From contig OY726571.1 in the NCBI GenBank assembly GCA_963383645.1, forward strand, positions 17,487,376 through 17,551,375: a stretch of DNA of 64,000 nucleotides, in the 5' to 3' direction. Numbering within the stretch: the stretch's first letter is position 1; the number at the start of each line of letters is the position of its first letter. This DNA comes from Muscardinus avellanarius. Taxonomy: Eukaryota; Chordata; Mammalia; Rodentia; Gliridae. Below are positions 11,842 through 20,829 of this stretch, piece by piece. The notes beneath the pieces were generated by a model. The model saw only the letters and a program-made list of their open reading frames with translations, made no database searches and had not been told where the DNA came from. The translations under genes and the position numbers were made by a program.

Positions 11842-12886
11842 ATTTTTTTAAATAGAGTTCGCTTGGATCTGGGAGTGTGCTGAGAGATGAGGTGACGCAG
11901 CGGCAGCTTCAAGTGCTTCCTGACTGCGGAGTTGCAGCGACCTGCTGGCCCTTTGCTGTGGGGCAGGCCCTGGTCTTAGCCTCACCATGCGGCAGGCCCC
12001 AGGCCTGGCCTTGTTGGCTCCAGACCCTGAGTCACCGCCCGTCAAGCCTCAGTCCTGGCCTCGCTGGCTCCAGTACTGGCCTCTCCAAGTGGCAGGCCCC
12101 AGTCCTGGCCTTGCCCAGTGGCAGGCCCTGGTCCCGGCCTCACTGAATGGCAGGCCCCGGTCTGGCCTCACTGGCTCTATTCCTGGCTTCGCCGAGCAGC
12201 AGGCCCGGAGCTCAGCCTCGCTGAGTGACAGCCCCTGGTCCCGGCCTTGCAGGCTCCAGTCCCAGCCTTGACTCCTGGCAGGCCTCAACCCCCGTCACTA
12301 TGGACAGGATGTCTGGTAGTTTTTTTTTTTTTTTTTTTTTTTAAGTAGGAGAAAATGGTACATGTCTTTTGCAGAAGCTAGGAGCCCGAATACCTAACAG
12401 CAATGGATTTTACCTCCCCTCCGAAAGCGGAGGCCCCCAGCTTCACCACGGAGAGCTGGATCTGCTGCTCCAAGTGCACTACTGCCCCCAGTGTGGCAGC
12501 CATGAGGGCTCAGGCCTCTTGGGACATGTGGCACGGAGGTCCTGGCCGGGCCATGTGGGGCTCCCTCAATCATGTCCCGAACATTTTTCTTACGTAGCAT
12601 GCTGTCCAGAATTCCTGAGCATGTGGGGCGGGAGCAGTCTACTTTTGGGGAGATTTCTTCAACAGTTCAAGGTGGTTTGGACTGGATCCGTTTGCTTCTC
12701 CCAAATGTTGGCCTCTGCCTCCGCTGCCGCCACCATCATGATCCGTCACTTTAATATTTTATATAGAAAGTCATGACTGGAAATGTCTCTGTATGCTGTC
12801 CCAATCAGATATTAAACCAAAATCTGTTGTCCAGGGTTTCTCAGAGGAATACATGTCCTATTCAGCCTCTGCCAACCGTCACCAGT
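11842..12886 (-). mobile_element. VNTR composite retroelement copy A (no L1 tail)
   Basis: On the minus strand the 5' part (12886 down to 12320) is homologous to the head at 19,800-20,580: shared tract TCTGAGAAACCCTGGACAAC, the 'GATCCAGTCCAAACCACCTT' module, and the end GCAAAAGACATGTACCATTT. An A20 run and the segment 'CATAGTGACGGGGG' then lead into a short, diverged VNTR (12,290-11,870; GAGGCCAGG/GGGCCTGCC units). It ends in an A7 tract at 11,845-11,851. The L1-derived 3' UTR present in the other copies is absent. I found no clear target-site duplication. Confidence 0.75.
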
Positions 12887-13425
12887 TTTTTTTCTTTTTT
12901 TTTTTGTATGTTGAACATATTAAAAATTGCATACATTCAGACTGTGCTTTGGTGTCCTCCCCTCTGCTTCCTCTTTTGCCCCTCCCAACAATGAGTGTCC
13001 TGATTGAGTGACCATGCTATGTTCATACTTTTACACATATTCAGATGTAGCTCCTCCATTAATCAACCTCAGCCTTCTTCCTCTCCTATCCTTCCATTCC
13101 AGCTTTGCTGAGGTTTCCCCTCCATTATCTGGAGTCCCTCTGCTATCCCTAATACTCCCTAGTTTGGGCATATTAGAGAAAACATATGTCTCTTCTCTAT
13201 CTGTGCTTGGCTCTTCTCACTTACCATAATGTTCTCCAGGTCTTTCAGTCTTCTCGCAAATGATTTTCTTCTTTAAAGCTGAGTAGAATTCCATTGTGTG
13301 TATTTCCCATATTTTGCAATCCATTCATCTGTTAATGGAGACCTAGGTTGGTTCCATATTTTGGCTATTACAAATTTTGCTGCTATGAACCTGGGTATGC
13401 ATATGTTCTTTTTCTAACTTTGAGA
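12887..13425 (-). mobile_element. L1 3' fragment
   Basis: Minus-strand L1 ORF2 end and 3' UTR: CCATTAACAGATGAATGGAT lies at about 13,320-13,340 and an A-rich tail at 12,887-12,905 abuts the 5' end of composite copy A. It differs in 3' UTR sequence from the fragment at 11 kb, so it belongs to another L1 subfamily. Confidence 0.82.
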
Positions 13426-13440
13426 TAATGATTGTACTGC

Positions 13441-13723
13441 CTTTTTTTTTTTTTTTTTTGGTGTTACTGGGGATGGAACCCAGGGCCAGTCTACCTCTGA
13501 GAAGACATCCCCAGACCTAATTTTTATTCTTTTTTTGGGGGGGTGGTACTGGGGTTCCTGTAGGTCCTTCTACCTCCGGGCTACACTCCCATACCTATTT
13601 TATACTTTTTTATTTTTGGAAACGGTTTCTTAAGCCAGTGGGGCTGGCTTTGAACCAGCACAATCCTTCTGTCTCCGCCTCCCAGGCACAAGGATTACAA
13701 GCGTGCGCCACCACGCCCAGCTT
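13441..13723 (-). repeat. Two nested minus-strand SINEs
   Basis: A partial ID half with a T20 tail (13,441-13,530) adjoins a complete B1-dID dimer (13,535-13,722). The word GTACTGCC flanks the pair (13,434 and 13,726) and is probably the target-site duplication. Confidence 0.8.
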
Positions 13724-13926
13724 CTGTACTGCCTTTTCATATTTCCTAACTATTTAACTACTATCAGCAACATTCAACTGTTGCCTTTTATGTCTCTGAA
13801 AAAAATTACTGTTGTTTTTTGTTTACTTTGCTGCACCTTCCAGCTGAGACAATTCTTTCATTTTGTCAAGAATGCGCCCCTTGGTTTCCTGAAGAAGGAA
13901 CTTTTAACTTAGAAACATGGAACAAG

Positions 13927-14468
13927 GTCATTGGAGGGCAAGATGGCGGACATGCATTCCTCGGAGAACTGGACACCAGATTTTGGTTTAATATCTGATT
14001 GGGACAACTTAAGGAGGCATTTCCAAGCTGTGACTTTCTATCTAGAATACAGGATAGAGAGTAGATATTAGAAGCAAGATGACAATGAGGTGCCTGCCAC
14101 GCAAAAGTGATTTTTGGAAGAACATCCCAAAAGAGTTTAGAGAAAAGACCGATTTAGCTGCACATGCTGGGGAACTCTTAACAACATACCTTGTAAGAAA
14201 AATGATCTCGGCGTGGTGGAGGGAGCCCAGCAGTGCCGGTTGGGAAGCTCAGCGGCGCGGCGCGTGGAGCTCAGTGCACCTGGTCACCACGCTACACTAT
14301 GCTGCACTGGGGGCCATGGTGTGCTCTGAACAGCGGATCCTGCTCTACACGGTGAGGTTGTGGGCCTCTGCTCTTGGAGAGGAGATAAAATCCATTGCTG
14401 CTGAGTGATGGATCGCACAACCTCTTCAAAACACACATACTGTCTTTTATTAAAAATATTGGAGAGGT
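13927..14468 (+). mobile_element. Composite element head 1 (5' end)
   Basis: Begins GTCATTGGAGGGCAAGATGG; the AAGATGGCGG motif at about 13,940 resembles the YY1 site at L1 5' ends. The tract CAGATTTTGGTTTAATATCT recurs at 19,870 and in copy A. The last about 135 bp (14,331-14,468, GCTCTACACGGTGAG to ATATTGGAGAGG) is duplicated at 15,601-15,790, so the GC-rich array lies between two copies of this segment. Confidence 0.75.
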
Positions 14469-15540
14469 GCCCCCGGGAAGGTTTGGGCCGGGCCGGGTTG
14501 CAGGGCCCTGGGCCCCTGGGCGGGGATCGAGCAGGGCACGCCTGCTTCCCGGGAAGGTTTGGGCCAGGTCACAGGGCCCTGGGCCCCTGGGCGGGGGTCG
14601 AGGGGGCACGCCTGGCTCCCGGAAGCACCAGGCCAGGCCACAGGGCCCTGGGCCTCTGGGTGGGGATCAAGTGAGCATGCCTGCCCCTGGGTAGGTTCAG
14701 GCCGGGCCGGGCTGCAGAGCCCTGGGCCCCTGGGCAGGGGTCAAGCAGAGCACGCCTGCCCCCCGGAAGGTTCAGGCAGGGGCCTGGCCCTCTGGGCGGG
14801 GGTTGAGGGGGCACGCCTGGCCCCCAGAAGGACCGGGGCGGGCCATAGGGACCTGGGCCCCCGGGCAGGGGTTGAGCGGGGCTCGCCTGCCCCCCGGAAG
14901 GACCGGAGCAGGCCAGAAGGCCCTGGCCCCATGGGTGGGGGCCGAGCAGGGCATGCCTGCCCCCTGGTAGGTCTGGAGGTCCCGGCTGCAGGGACCTGGG
15001 CCCCCGGGCGGGAGTTGAGCAGGACATGCCTGCCCCCAGAAGGACCGGGGTGGGCTGCAAGGCCCTGGGCCCACGGGCGGGTGTCGGGCAGGGCATGTCT
15101 GCCTCCCGGAAGGTCCAGAGGTCCCGGCTGCAAGGCCCTGGGCCCACGGGCGGGTGTCGGGCAGGGCATGTCTGCCTCCCGGAAGGTCCAGAGGTCCCGG
15201 CTGCAAGGCCCTGGGCCCCGGGCGGGGTCCAGCGGGGCATGTCTGCCCCTGGAAGTTTCAGAGGTCTGCGCCGCAAGGCCCTGGTCCAACGGGCAGGGGT
15301 CGAGCAGGGCCTACCTGACCCCTGGAAGGTCCGGAGGTCCTGGTTGCAAGGCCCTGGACCCTGGGTGGAGGTTGAGCGGGGCACACCTGCCCACTGGAAG
15401 GTCCGGAGATCCAGGCTGCAAGACCCTGGCCCTGGGTGGGGGGCAGGCAGCCGGCCTACCCTGGGGAAGGCATGGTGTCTGGCAGGAGGCCGAGCCGAGC
15501 CCAAGTTCTGGGAGGCCCGGTACCAAACAGGAGACCTAAC
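14468..15540 (+). repeat. GC-rich VNTR, period about 73 bp, about 14-15 units
   Basis: Tandem units share GAAGGTCC...GGCCCTGGGCCC and GGGCGGGG words. Two adjacent units starting at 15,097 and 15,170 appear identical over about 73 bp, which fixes the period and suggests recent turnover. It is CpG-rich and would score as a CpG island. Its open frames on both strands (up to 349 codons) come from base composition, not from coding. Confidence 0.88.
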
Positions 15541-15843
15541 CGCAGGAACAGAGGAACCCACCTCTGCTGTGCTACACCAGGCTGTGGTGCGCTTAGAACA
15601 GCAGAATCTGCTCTGCACGGTGAGACTGTTGAACTATCCTTTTGGAAGCGAGGAAAAAAAAAAATGTATTGCTACTGAGTGCCTGATAGCCACAACTTCC
15701 TCAAACCACACATATTGTCTTGTCTTATTTAAAAAAAAAAAAGGAAAAGGAAAAGGAAAAGAAAAAAGAAAAAAAAAATATTGGAGAGGAGTCAAGATGG
15801 CGTGACGGCAGCCAGTATACTGGAGATGCAGACAAAACATATT
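15541..15843 (+). mobile_element. Linker and start of head 2 of the composite element
   Basis: Second copy of the head-1 end (CTGCTCTGCACGGTGAGA at about 15,610), then an A-rich run with AAAAGG repeats (15,729-15,780), then ATATTGGAGAGGAGTCAAGA followed by TGGCG, an L1-like 5' start. The same order of GC-rich array, A-rich run and GGAGAGG start is seen in copy E at 27.5 kb. Confidence 0.75.
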
Positions 15844-17228
15844 TGCCAAGACCGCCCACTACCTCTCGGCATCTGCGTGTGTGTGACAATTCCCCACGTA
15901 GTCATATTGGTGATTAACCCTGAGAGAGGGCGTCGTCTCTGGCCAAAAACTCCTCTACTTTTAGATATTCTTTCATAACTATTATTCTTTTAGCAATGAT
16001 TCTTTAACTCTCCACACAAATTGCTTCGATGGTGTAAGATCAGGACTGTGAGAGAAACTGAGTCCGTGGAAAATAAAATTTTTGGTAATTTGTCCAAACC
16101 TCTAAATGTCCTCAGCTTTGTTCAAATGGTAATAAAACCTAGTTAGAAATTAGATGCAGTGGTAGCATTCCAGTCACTAATTACAAATGCAGATTTCCCC
16201 TCAATCTCTGACCTTCAACTTAATCACTAACTAACCTAGAGGGGGAGGCGACCCGATGCCTCTATTTTCCCCACTCTTTGTGATCCTGCCCAGATACAGG
16301 AAGACAAACATTGGGTGTACCATCAAAGCAACCCAGTTTATAAGCAACTAATACTGCCCAATACAATGGAGCTGAAGGCTAGGAAGATTCTTGACCTTTA
16401 CACCCAGTATGAGCCCTGCCCGAGATGGGGGAGGCGCCATGCGGCCAAGGAAAGGATATTGCAAAGGGTCTGGGACAGGAATATGGATTATTTATAAGAT
16501 GAATAGGTTTCTAATAAGCCTATCGTTTGAAGAAAAGTGCTTCACAGCTAAGGAAGTATATCTGACAACTAAATCTAAAAACTACATGGTATTTTTGGTG
16601 TTTGTCTGCCAAACTGTGTTGTGAGTTTGCTTAAGCTTTCAGATTTTAGAAGGTAAGGCGGCAATACCTGAGAAATCTCTATCACATCCACCTGAATCAC
16701 CACATCTCCCCATGCCTGCCATATGGACTGAGCCCAAAAGATGGAAAGTTCCAAGAAAGTTAAAGAAGATTCCCCGAGAGGCCTCCAAGCCTTGGGCGTG
16801 CCCGTTTCTTCTGGGAGATTGCCCTTTGGAACTGCCTGTCTGCAAGATCCAGGAGGAGATCTGGAGTTAATCTCTTGAAAGCCGAAAGCCGGACTAGTTT
16901 CTTTTTACCTTTGTTTACATGTCATTCACTATTGTTTTACAGTGACTGCATTCCCCTCTTTTTCTCTTATTATTAACTTTACTGGTGAAGGGTATATATT
17001 TTTCTGGGTTCTTGTAATAAAGTGTCATTAGCTCAAGAAGCTCTTGTCCATGTCAGGTTCTTTCCAAGAAGTGCCACGAGTAGGAACTTAAAGAAATTTA
17101 TTTCCTAGAAGGGAAAGAATCGCTGCAGATAAGAGGCTGCAGTACGTCACCCTATCCTCCCCCATCTTTTCTGAGATTTTCTATTGCGAGTGGGATCACC
17201 CCAGTCCTGACTGAGTCGGTTTGCGGCA
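15844..17228 (+). mobile_element. Solo LTR of a class II (betaretrovirus-like) ERV
   Basis: A 1385-bp insertion starts TGCCAAG and ends TGCGGCA (TGCC...GGCA inverted ends). It is flanked by CATATT (15,838-15,843) and CATATC (17,229-17,234), a 6-bp target-site duplication with one change. The uninterrupted host sequence is seen in copy E near 27,475. A TATA-like GGTATATATTTT lies at about 16,989 and AATAAA at about 17,017, close together as expected for a short R region. Only one LTR and no internal genes are present. A 60-codon frame at 16,315-16,497 is not identified. Confidence 0.85.
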
Positions 17229-17234
17229 CATATC

Positions 17235-17690
17235 CAACTGAACTGGAACTTTTGGAAAAAATCCCCACGAAAGAGGACTGCTTCTCCTCTACATCCTTAA
17301 GAATCCTGGACATCATCTGTTAGGAGAGAGTTTAGCGGAGACCTAGGAGGAAGGTGGTATGGGCAGCAGTGACTGTGATGGCGGTGGAGGCTTGTATTTG
17401 GGAGAGGCAGAGATCGGATCCAACCCACTATGATCTTCTGAAGAAATTACCCCAAAGGTGGAATGCTACCATCATGCATGCTTAGGAACACTGGACAACA
17501 TGCAGTGTGGGAAAATAACATGGGAAAGATTTGAAATGGTGGTGGCAGCGCCAATGGCAGCGGCCAGTACTCAGAGGAGGCAGAGTTCTGATGCAATACA
17601 CCTGGAACTTTTGAAGAAATAACCCCAGCGGCAGAATGCCACCACCATGCACCCTCGGGAACATGGGACAACCTGCTGAGTGAACAGGGT
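17235..17690 (+). mobile_element. Head 2 of the composite element, continued
   Basis: Continues after the solo LTR. It holds two tandem copies of a roughly 165-bp module (about 17,350-17,515 and 17,517-17,680). Each module has a GATGGCGG- or GGTGGCAGC-type start, a CAGTACTC/GTATTTGGGAGAGGC word, a 'GATC/TGATGCAA..CACC' word and GAAGAAAT.ACCCCA. The same module recurs at 20,165-20,330, 21,480-21,640 and, inverted, at 12,590-12,770 and 27,000-27,240. It resembles the monomer design of rodent L1 5' UTRs, though I cannot prove descent. Confidence 0.7.
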
Positions 17691-19375
17691 GCTCGGATTG
17701 GAGCCTGCCAAGTGGTGAGGCCGGAGACAGGGACAGCAAAGCTGGGATTGGAGCCTGCCATGAGGCAGGGCCTGTGCTGGGGCGTCTGAGGTGGGGACCA
17801 GAGCCTACCGAGGGGTTAGGCCAATGCGGGGGCCAGTGAGGCCAGGATTGGAGCCTGCCATGAGGCAAGGCCGGTTCTGAGGCCTCTGAGGCCAGGATCA
17901 GAGCCTGCCAAGGGGAAATGCCAGTGCTGGGGCCAGCGAGGCTGGGATCAGAACCTGCCATGAGGCAAGGCCACTACTGAGTCCTCCAAGGCCAGGATCA
18001 GAGTCTGCCGAGGGGTTAGGCCGGTGCAGGGGCCAGTGAGGCTGGGATTGGAGCCTGCCATGAGGCAAGGCCAGTGCCGGGGCCAGCAAGGCCGGGACTG
18101 GAGCCTGTTCTGAGGCAAGGCCAGTGCTGGGGCCTTCGAGGTCTAGATTGGAGCCTGGCCGGTTTCGGGGCCAGCAAGGCCAGGATCAAAGCCTGCCATG
18201 AGACAAGGCCGGTGCTGGGGCCTTTGAGATCTAGATTGGAGCTTTCTGATGGGTTAGGCCGGTTCCGGGGCCAGTGAGGCCGGGACCAGAGCCTGCCATG
18301 AGGCAAGGCCACTACTGATGTCTCCGAGGCCAGGATCAGAGCCTGCCAAGGAGTAAGGCTGGTGCCAGGGCCAGTAAGGTGGGGATCAGAGCTTGCTGTG
18401 AGGCAAGGCCACTACTGAGGCCTCTAAGGCCAGGATCAGAGCCTGCCATGGGGTTAGGCCAGTTCTGGGGCCAGCAAGGCCGGGATCAGAGCCTTCCCTG
18501 AGGCAAGGCTGGTGCTGGGGCCTTTGAGGTCTGGATTGGAGCCTGCTGATGGGTTAGGCCAGTTCTGGGGCCAGCGAGGCCAGGATCGGAGCCTGCCACG
18601 AGGCAAGGCTGGTGCTGGGACCTCCAAGGCCAGGATCAGAGCCTGCTGAGGGTTAAGGCTGGTGCCGGGGCCAGCAAGGCCGTGACTGGAGCCTGCCATG
18701 AGGAAAGGCCGGTGCTGGGGCCTTTGAGGTGTGGATTGGAGCCTGCTGATGGGTTATGCCGGTTCCAGGGCCAGCGAGGCAGGGACCGGAGCCTGTCATG
18801 AGGCAAGACCACTACTGAGGCCTTCGAGGCCAGGATCAGAGTCTGCCAAGGGGTAAGGCTGGTTCCGGGCCCAGCGAGGCTGGGATCAGAGCCTTCTATG
18901 AGGTAAGGCCACTTATGAAGCCTCTGAGGCCGGGATTGGAGCCTCCCAAGGGGTAAGGATGGTGCTGGGTCCAGTGAGGACGGGATCGGAGCCTGCCATG
19001 TGGCAAGACTACTGAGGCCTCTGAGGCAAGGATCAGAGCCTGCCGAGGGGTAAGGCCGGTGCCGGGGCCAGCGAGGCCAGGATCAGAGCCTTCCCTGAGG
19101 CAAGGCTGGTGCCTGGCCTTCGAGGTCTGGATTGGTGCCTGCCGATGGTTTGGGGCAACGCCGGGGCCAGTGAGGCCAGGGTTGGAGCCTGCCACTAGGC
19201 AAGGCCGGTGGTGGGGCCTCAAAGGCCGGGATCAGAGCCTCCCAAGGGGTTAAGCTGGTGCGGGGGCCAGCGAGACCAGGATTGGGGCCTCCCATGAGGC
19301 AAGGCCAGTGCTGGAGCCAGCAAGGTCGGGATCAGAGTCCTCTGGGTGGCCAGGCCTCTACTGGGGATGTCAAGC
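17690..19375 (+). repeat. 50-bp VNTR array I, about 33 units
   Basis: Units carry GAGCCTGCCATGAGGCAAGG followed by CCAGTGCTGGGGCC-type sequence, and the period counted directly at 17,830-17,930 is 50 bp. Units with CATGAGGCAAGGCC alternate with units with GAGGGGTTAGGCC, making a 100-bp higher-order dimer. The terminal units (19,280-19,380) are the same as those next to the L1 tail in copies E and F, so the array/tail junction is fixed. Confidence 0.92.
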
Positions 19376-19379
19376 GTGG

Positions 19380-19780
19380 GATCAGAACATGGAATGCGGC
19401 ATGCACAGAGAAATATCACAGCAAGTAAAAACCAGATGCTTTCCTTAGCTAGCAAAATCTAAGAGGAAATGGGTAACAGGAGGTCGAGTTGCAGAAAGGG
19501 CCCTATAGAGAAGTAATTAAGGTGACCAATCAGAGGTGATGGGGTAGGGGAAGATAGAACCTCTTTAAAACTCAGGAGTCACGTAAACCAATGTATCAAA
19601 GATAACCACCAATCAAACATGGTATCGAGTGAGGGGGAGGGAATGGGATGGGGATTGTATGGAGGCCAATTTGATGATGTGTGCTTGTATATCCTCTCAA
19701 ATCTTGTATTCCAGTGTCATGTATGATTACAATGCACCAATAAAAAAATAAAAAATAAAATAAAATAAAATAAAATATAT
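19380..19780 (+). mobile_element. L1-derived 3' UTR of unit 1, with (TAAAA)n tail
   Basis: From GCATGCACAGAGAAATATCA to GATTACAATGCACCAATAAA plus an A-rich tail. It aligns with the L1 3' UTR at 10,998-11,390 (reverse complement), starting near the end of ORF2. The internal tail is followed directly by ATATTGGAGGGG, the next head, so transcription appears to have read through this site. Confidence 0.85.
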
Positions 19781-20590
19781 TGGAGGGGAACAGAGGGAAG
19801 ATGGCCACAGCCGCAGTCGCAGTGGCACACCAAAAAGGTCATGCATTCCTCAGAGAAGCCCTGGACATCAGATTTTGGTTTAATATCTGAGTGGGACAAC
19901 TTAAATAGATATTTCCAGCCATGACTTACTATCTAGAATACGGGAGAGAGAGTGGAAAATGGCAGAATTAGAAGCAAGATGGCAAGGAGGCGCCTACCAT
20001 GCAAGAAAAGTGATTTTTGGAAGAACATCCCAGAAGAGATTACAGAAAAGACCGCTTCAGCCGCATGTGCTGGGGAACACTTAACAACATACCTTGTAAG
20101 AAAAATGATCCGGGTGTGATAGAAGGAGCCCAGCAGTGCTGGGCAGGAAGCACAGCCACGCATCCCAGAGAGAACCGAGATAGCAGTGGCGGCAGCAGCA
20201 GTGGTGGTAACCAGTATTTGGAAGGGCAGACAGATCTAGTCCAATCCACCTTGAACTTTTGAGGCAATCTCCCCAACAGTAGACTGCTCCTGCCACACAA
20301 GCTCAGGAATTCTGGAAAACATGCTAAGTGGCAAAGGGGTTTGGGGGGTTTCAGAAGGAGCCCCGCATAGTCGGGATGGGCCACCATGCTGCATGTTCTG
20401 GGAGACATCAGTCCTCATGGCCACCACGCTCCTCTGTGCAAAGCAGGAGGCCAGAGTGCACATGGAGCAGCAGAGCCTGCTCTCCGAAGTGAAGCTATGG
20501 ACCTCTGCCTTTGGAGGGGAGACAAAAATCATTGCCACTAGGTATTTGGGGTCCCAGCTTTTGCAAAAGAAATGTACTGCTTAATCATAT
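19781..20590 (+). mobile_element. Head 1, second unit of the composite
   Basis: Starts TTGGAGGGGAACAGAGGGAAGATGG at its 5' end (AAGATGGCC motif) and matches 13,935-14,200 closely (GATTTTTGGAAGAACATCCC, CTTAACAACATACCTTGTAA). It then follows copy A through GCTTTTGCAAAAGAAATGTA. It lacks the GC-rich array and goes by way of an A-rich stretch to the 50-bp array. Confidence 0.78.
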
Positions 20591-20609
20591 ATTTTTTAAA
20601 AAATGGGAG

Positions 20610-20815
20610 AACGCCAGGCGTGGTGGTGCACACTTGTAATCCCTGTGCTTGGGTGGTGGAGACAGGAGGATTGAGCAGGTTCGAGGCTTAAGAGACCCTG
20701 TTTCAAAAAAAATAGATTAAATAAAAAGGTCTGTGAGTGTAGGCCGGAAATAGAAGAGTTTCCAGGAACCCCAGTACCACCAAAAAATTTATTTAAAAAA
20801 AGGAAGAAAAAAAGG
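20610..20815 (+). repeat. B1-dID SINE inside the composite element
   Basis: GCCAGGCGTGGTGGTGCACA to CCCCAGTACCACC plus an A-rich tail. It sits at the A-rich linker between head 1 and array II, so it inserted after the composite was assembled. Confidence 0.88.
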
Positions 20816-20829
20816 AACATCTGTAGATG

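Noticed and set aside
14559..15618. Long open frames (326 codons plus, 349 codons minus) rich in Gly/Pro/Ala
   Set aside because: They lie in the GC-rich 73-bp array, occur on both strands and in several frames, and follow repeat units rather than protein domains.
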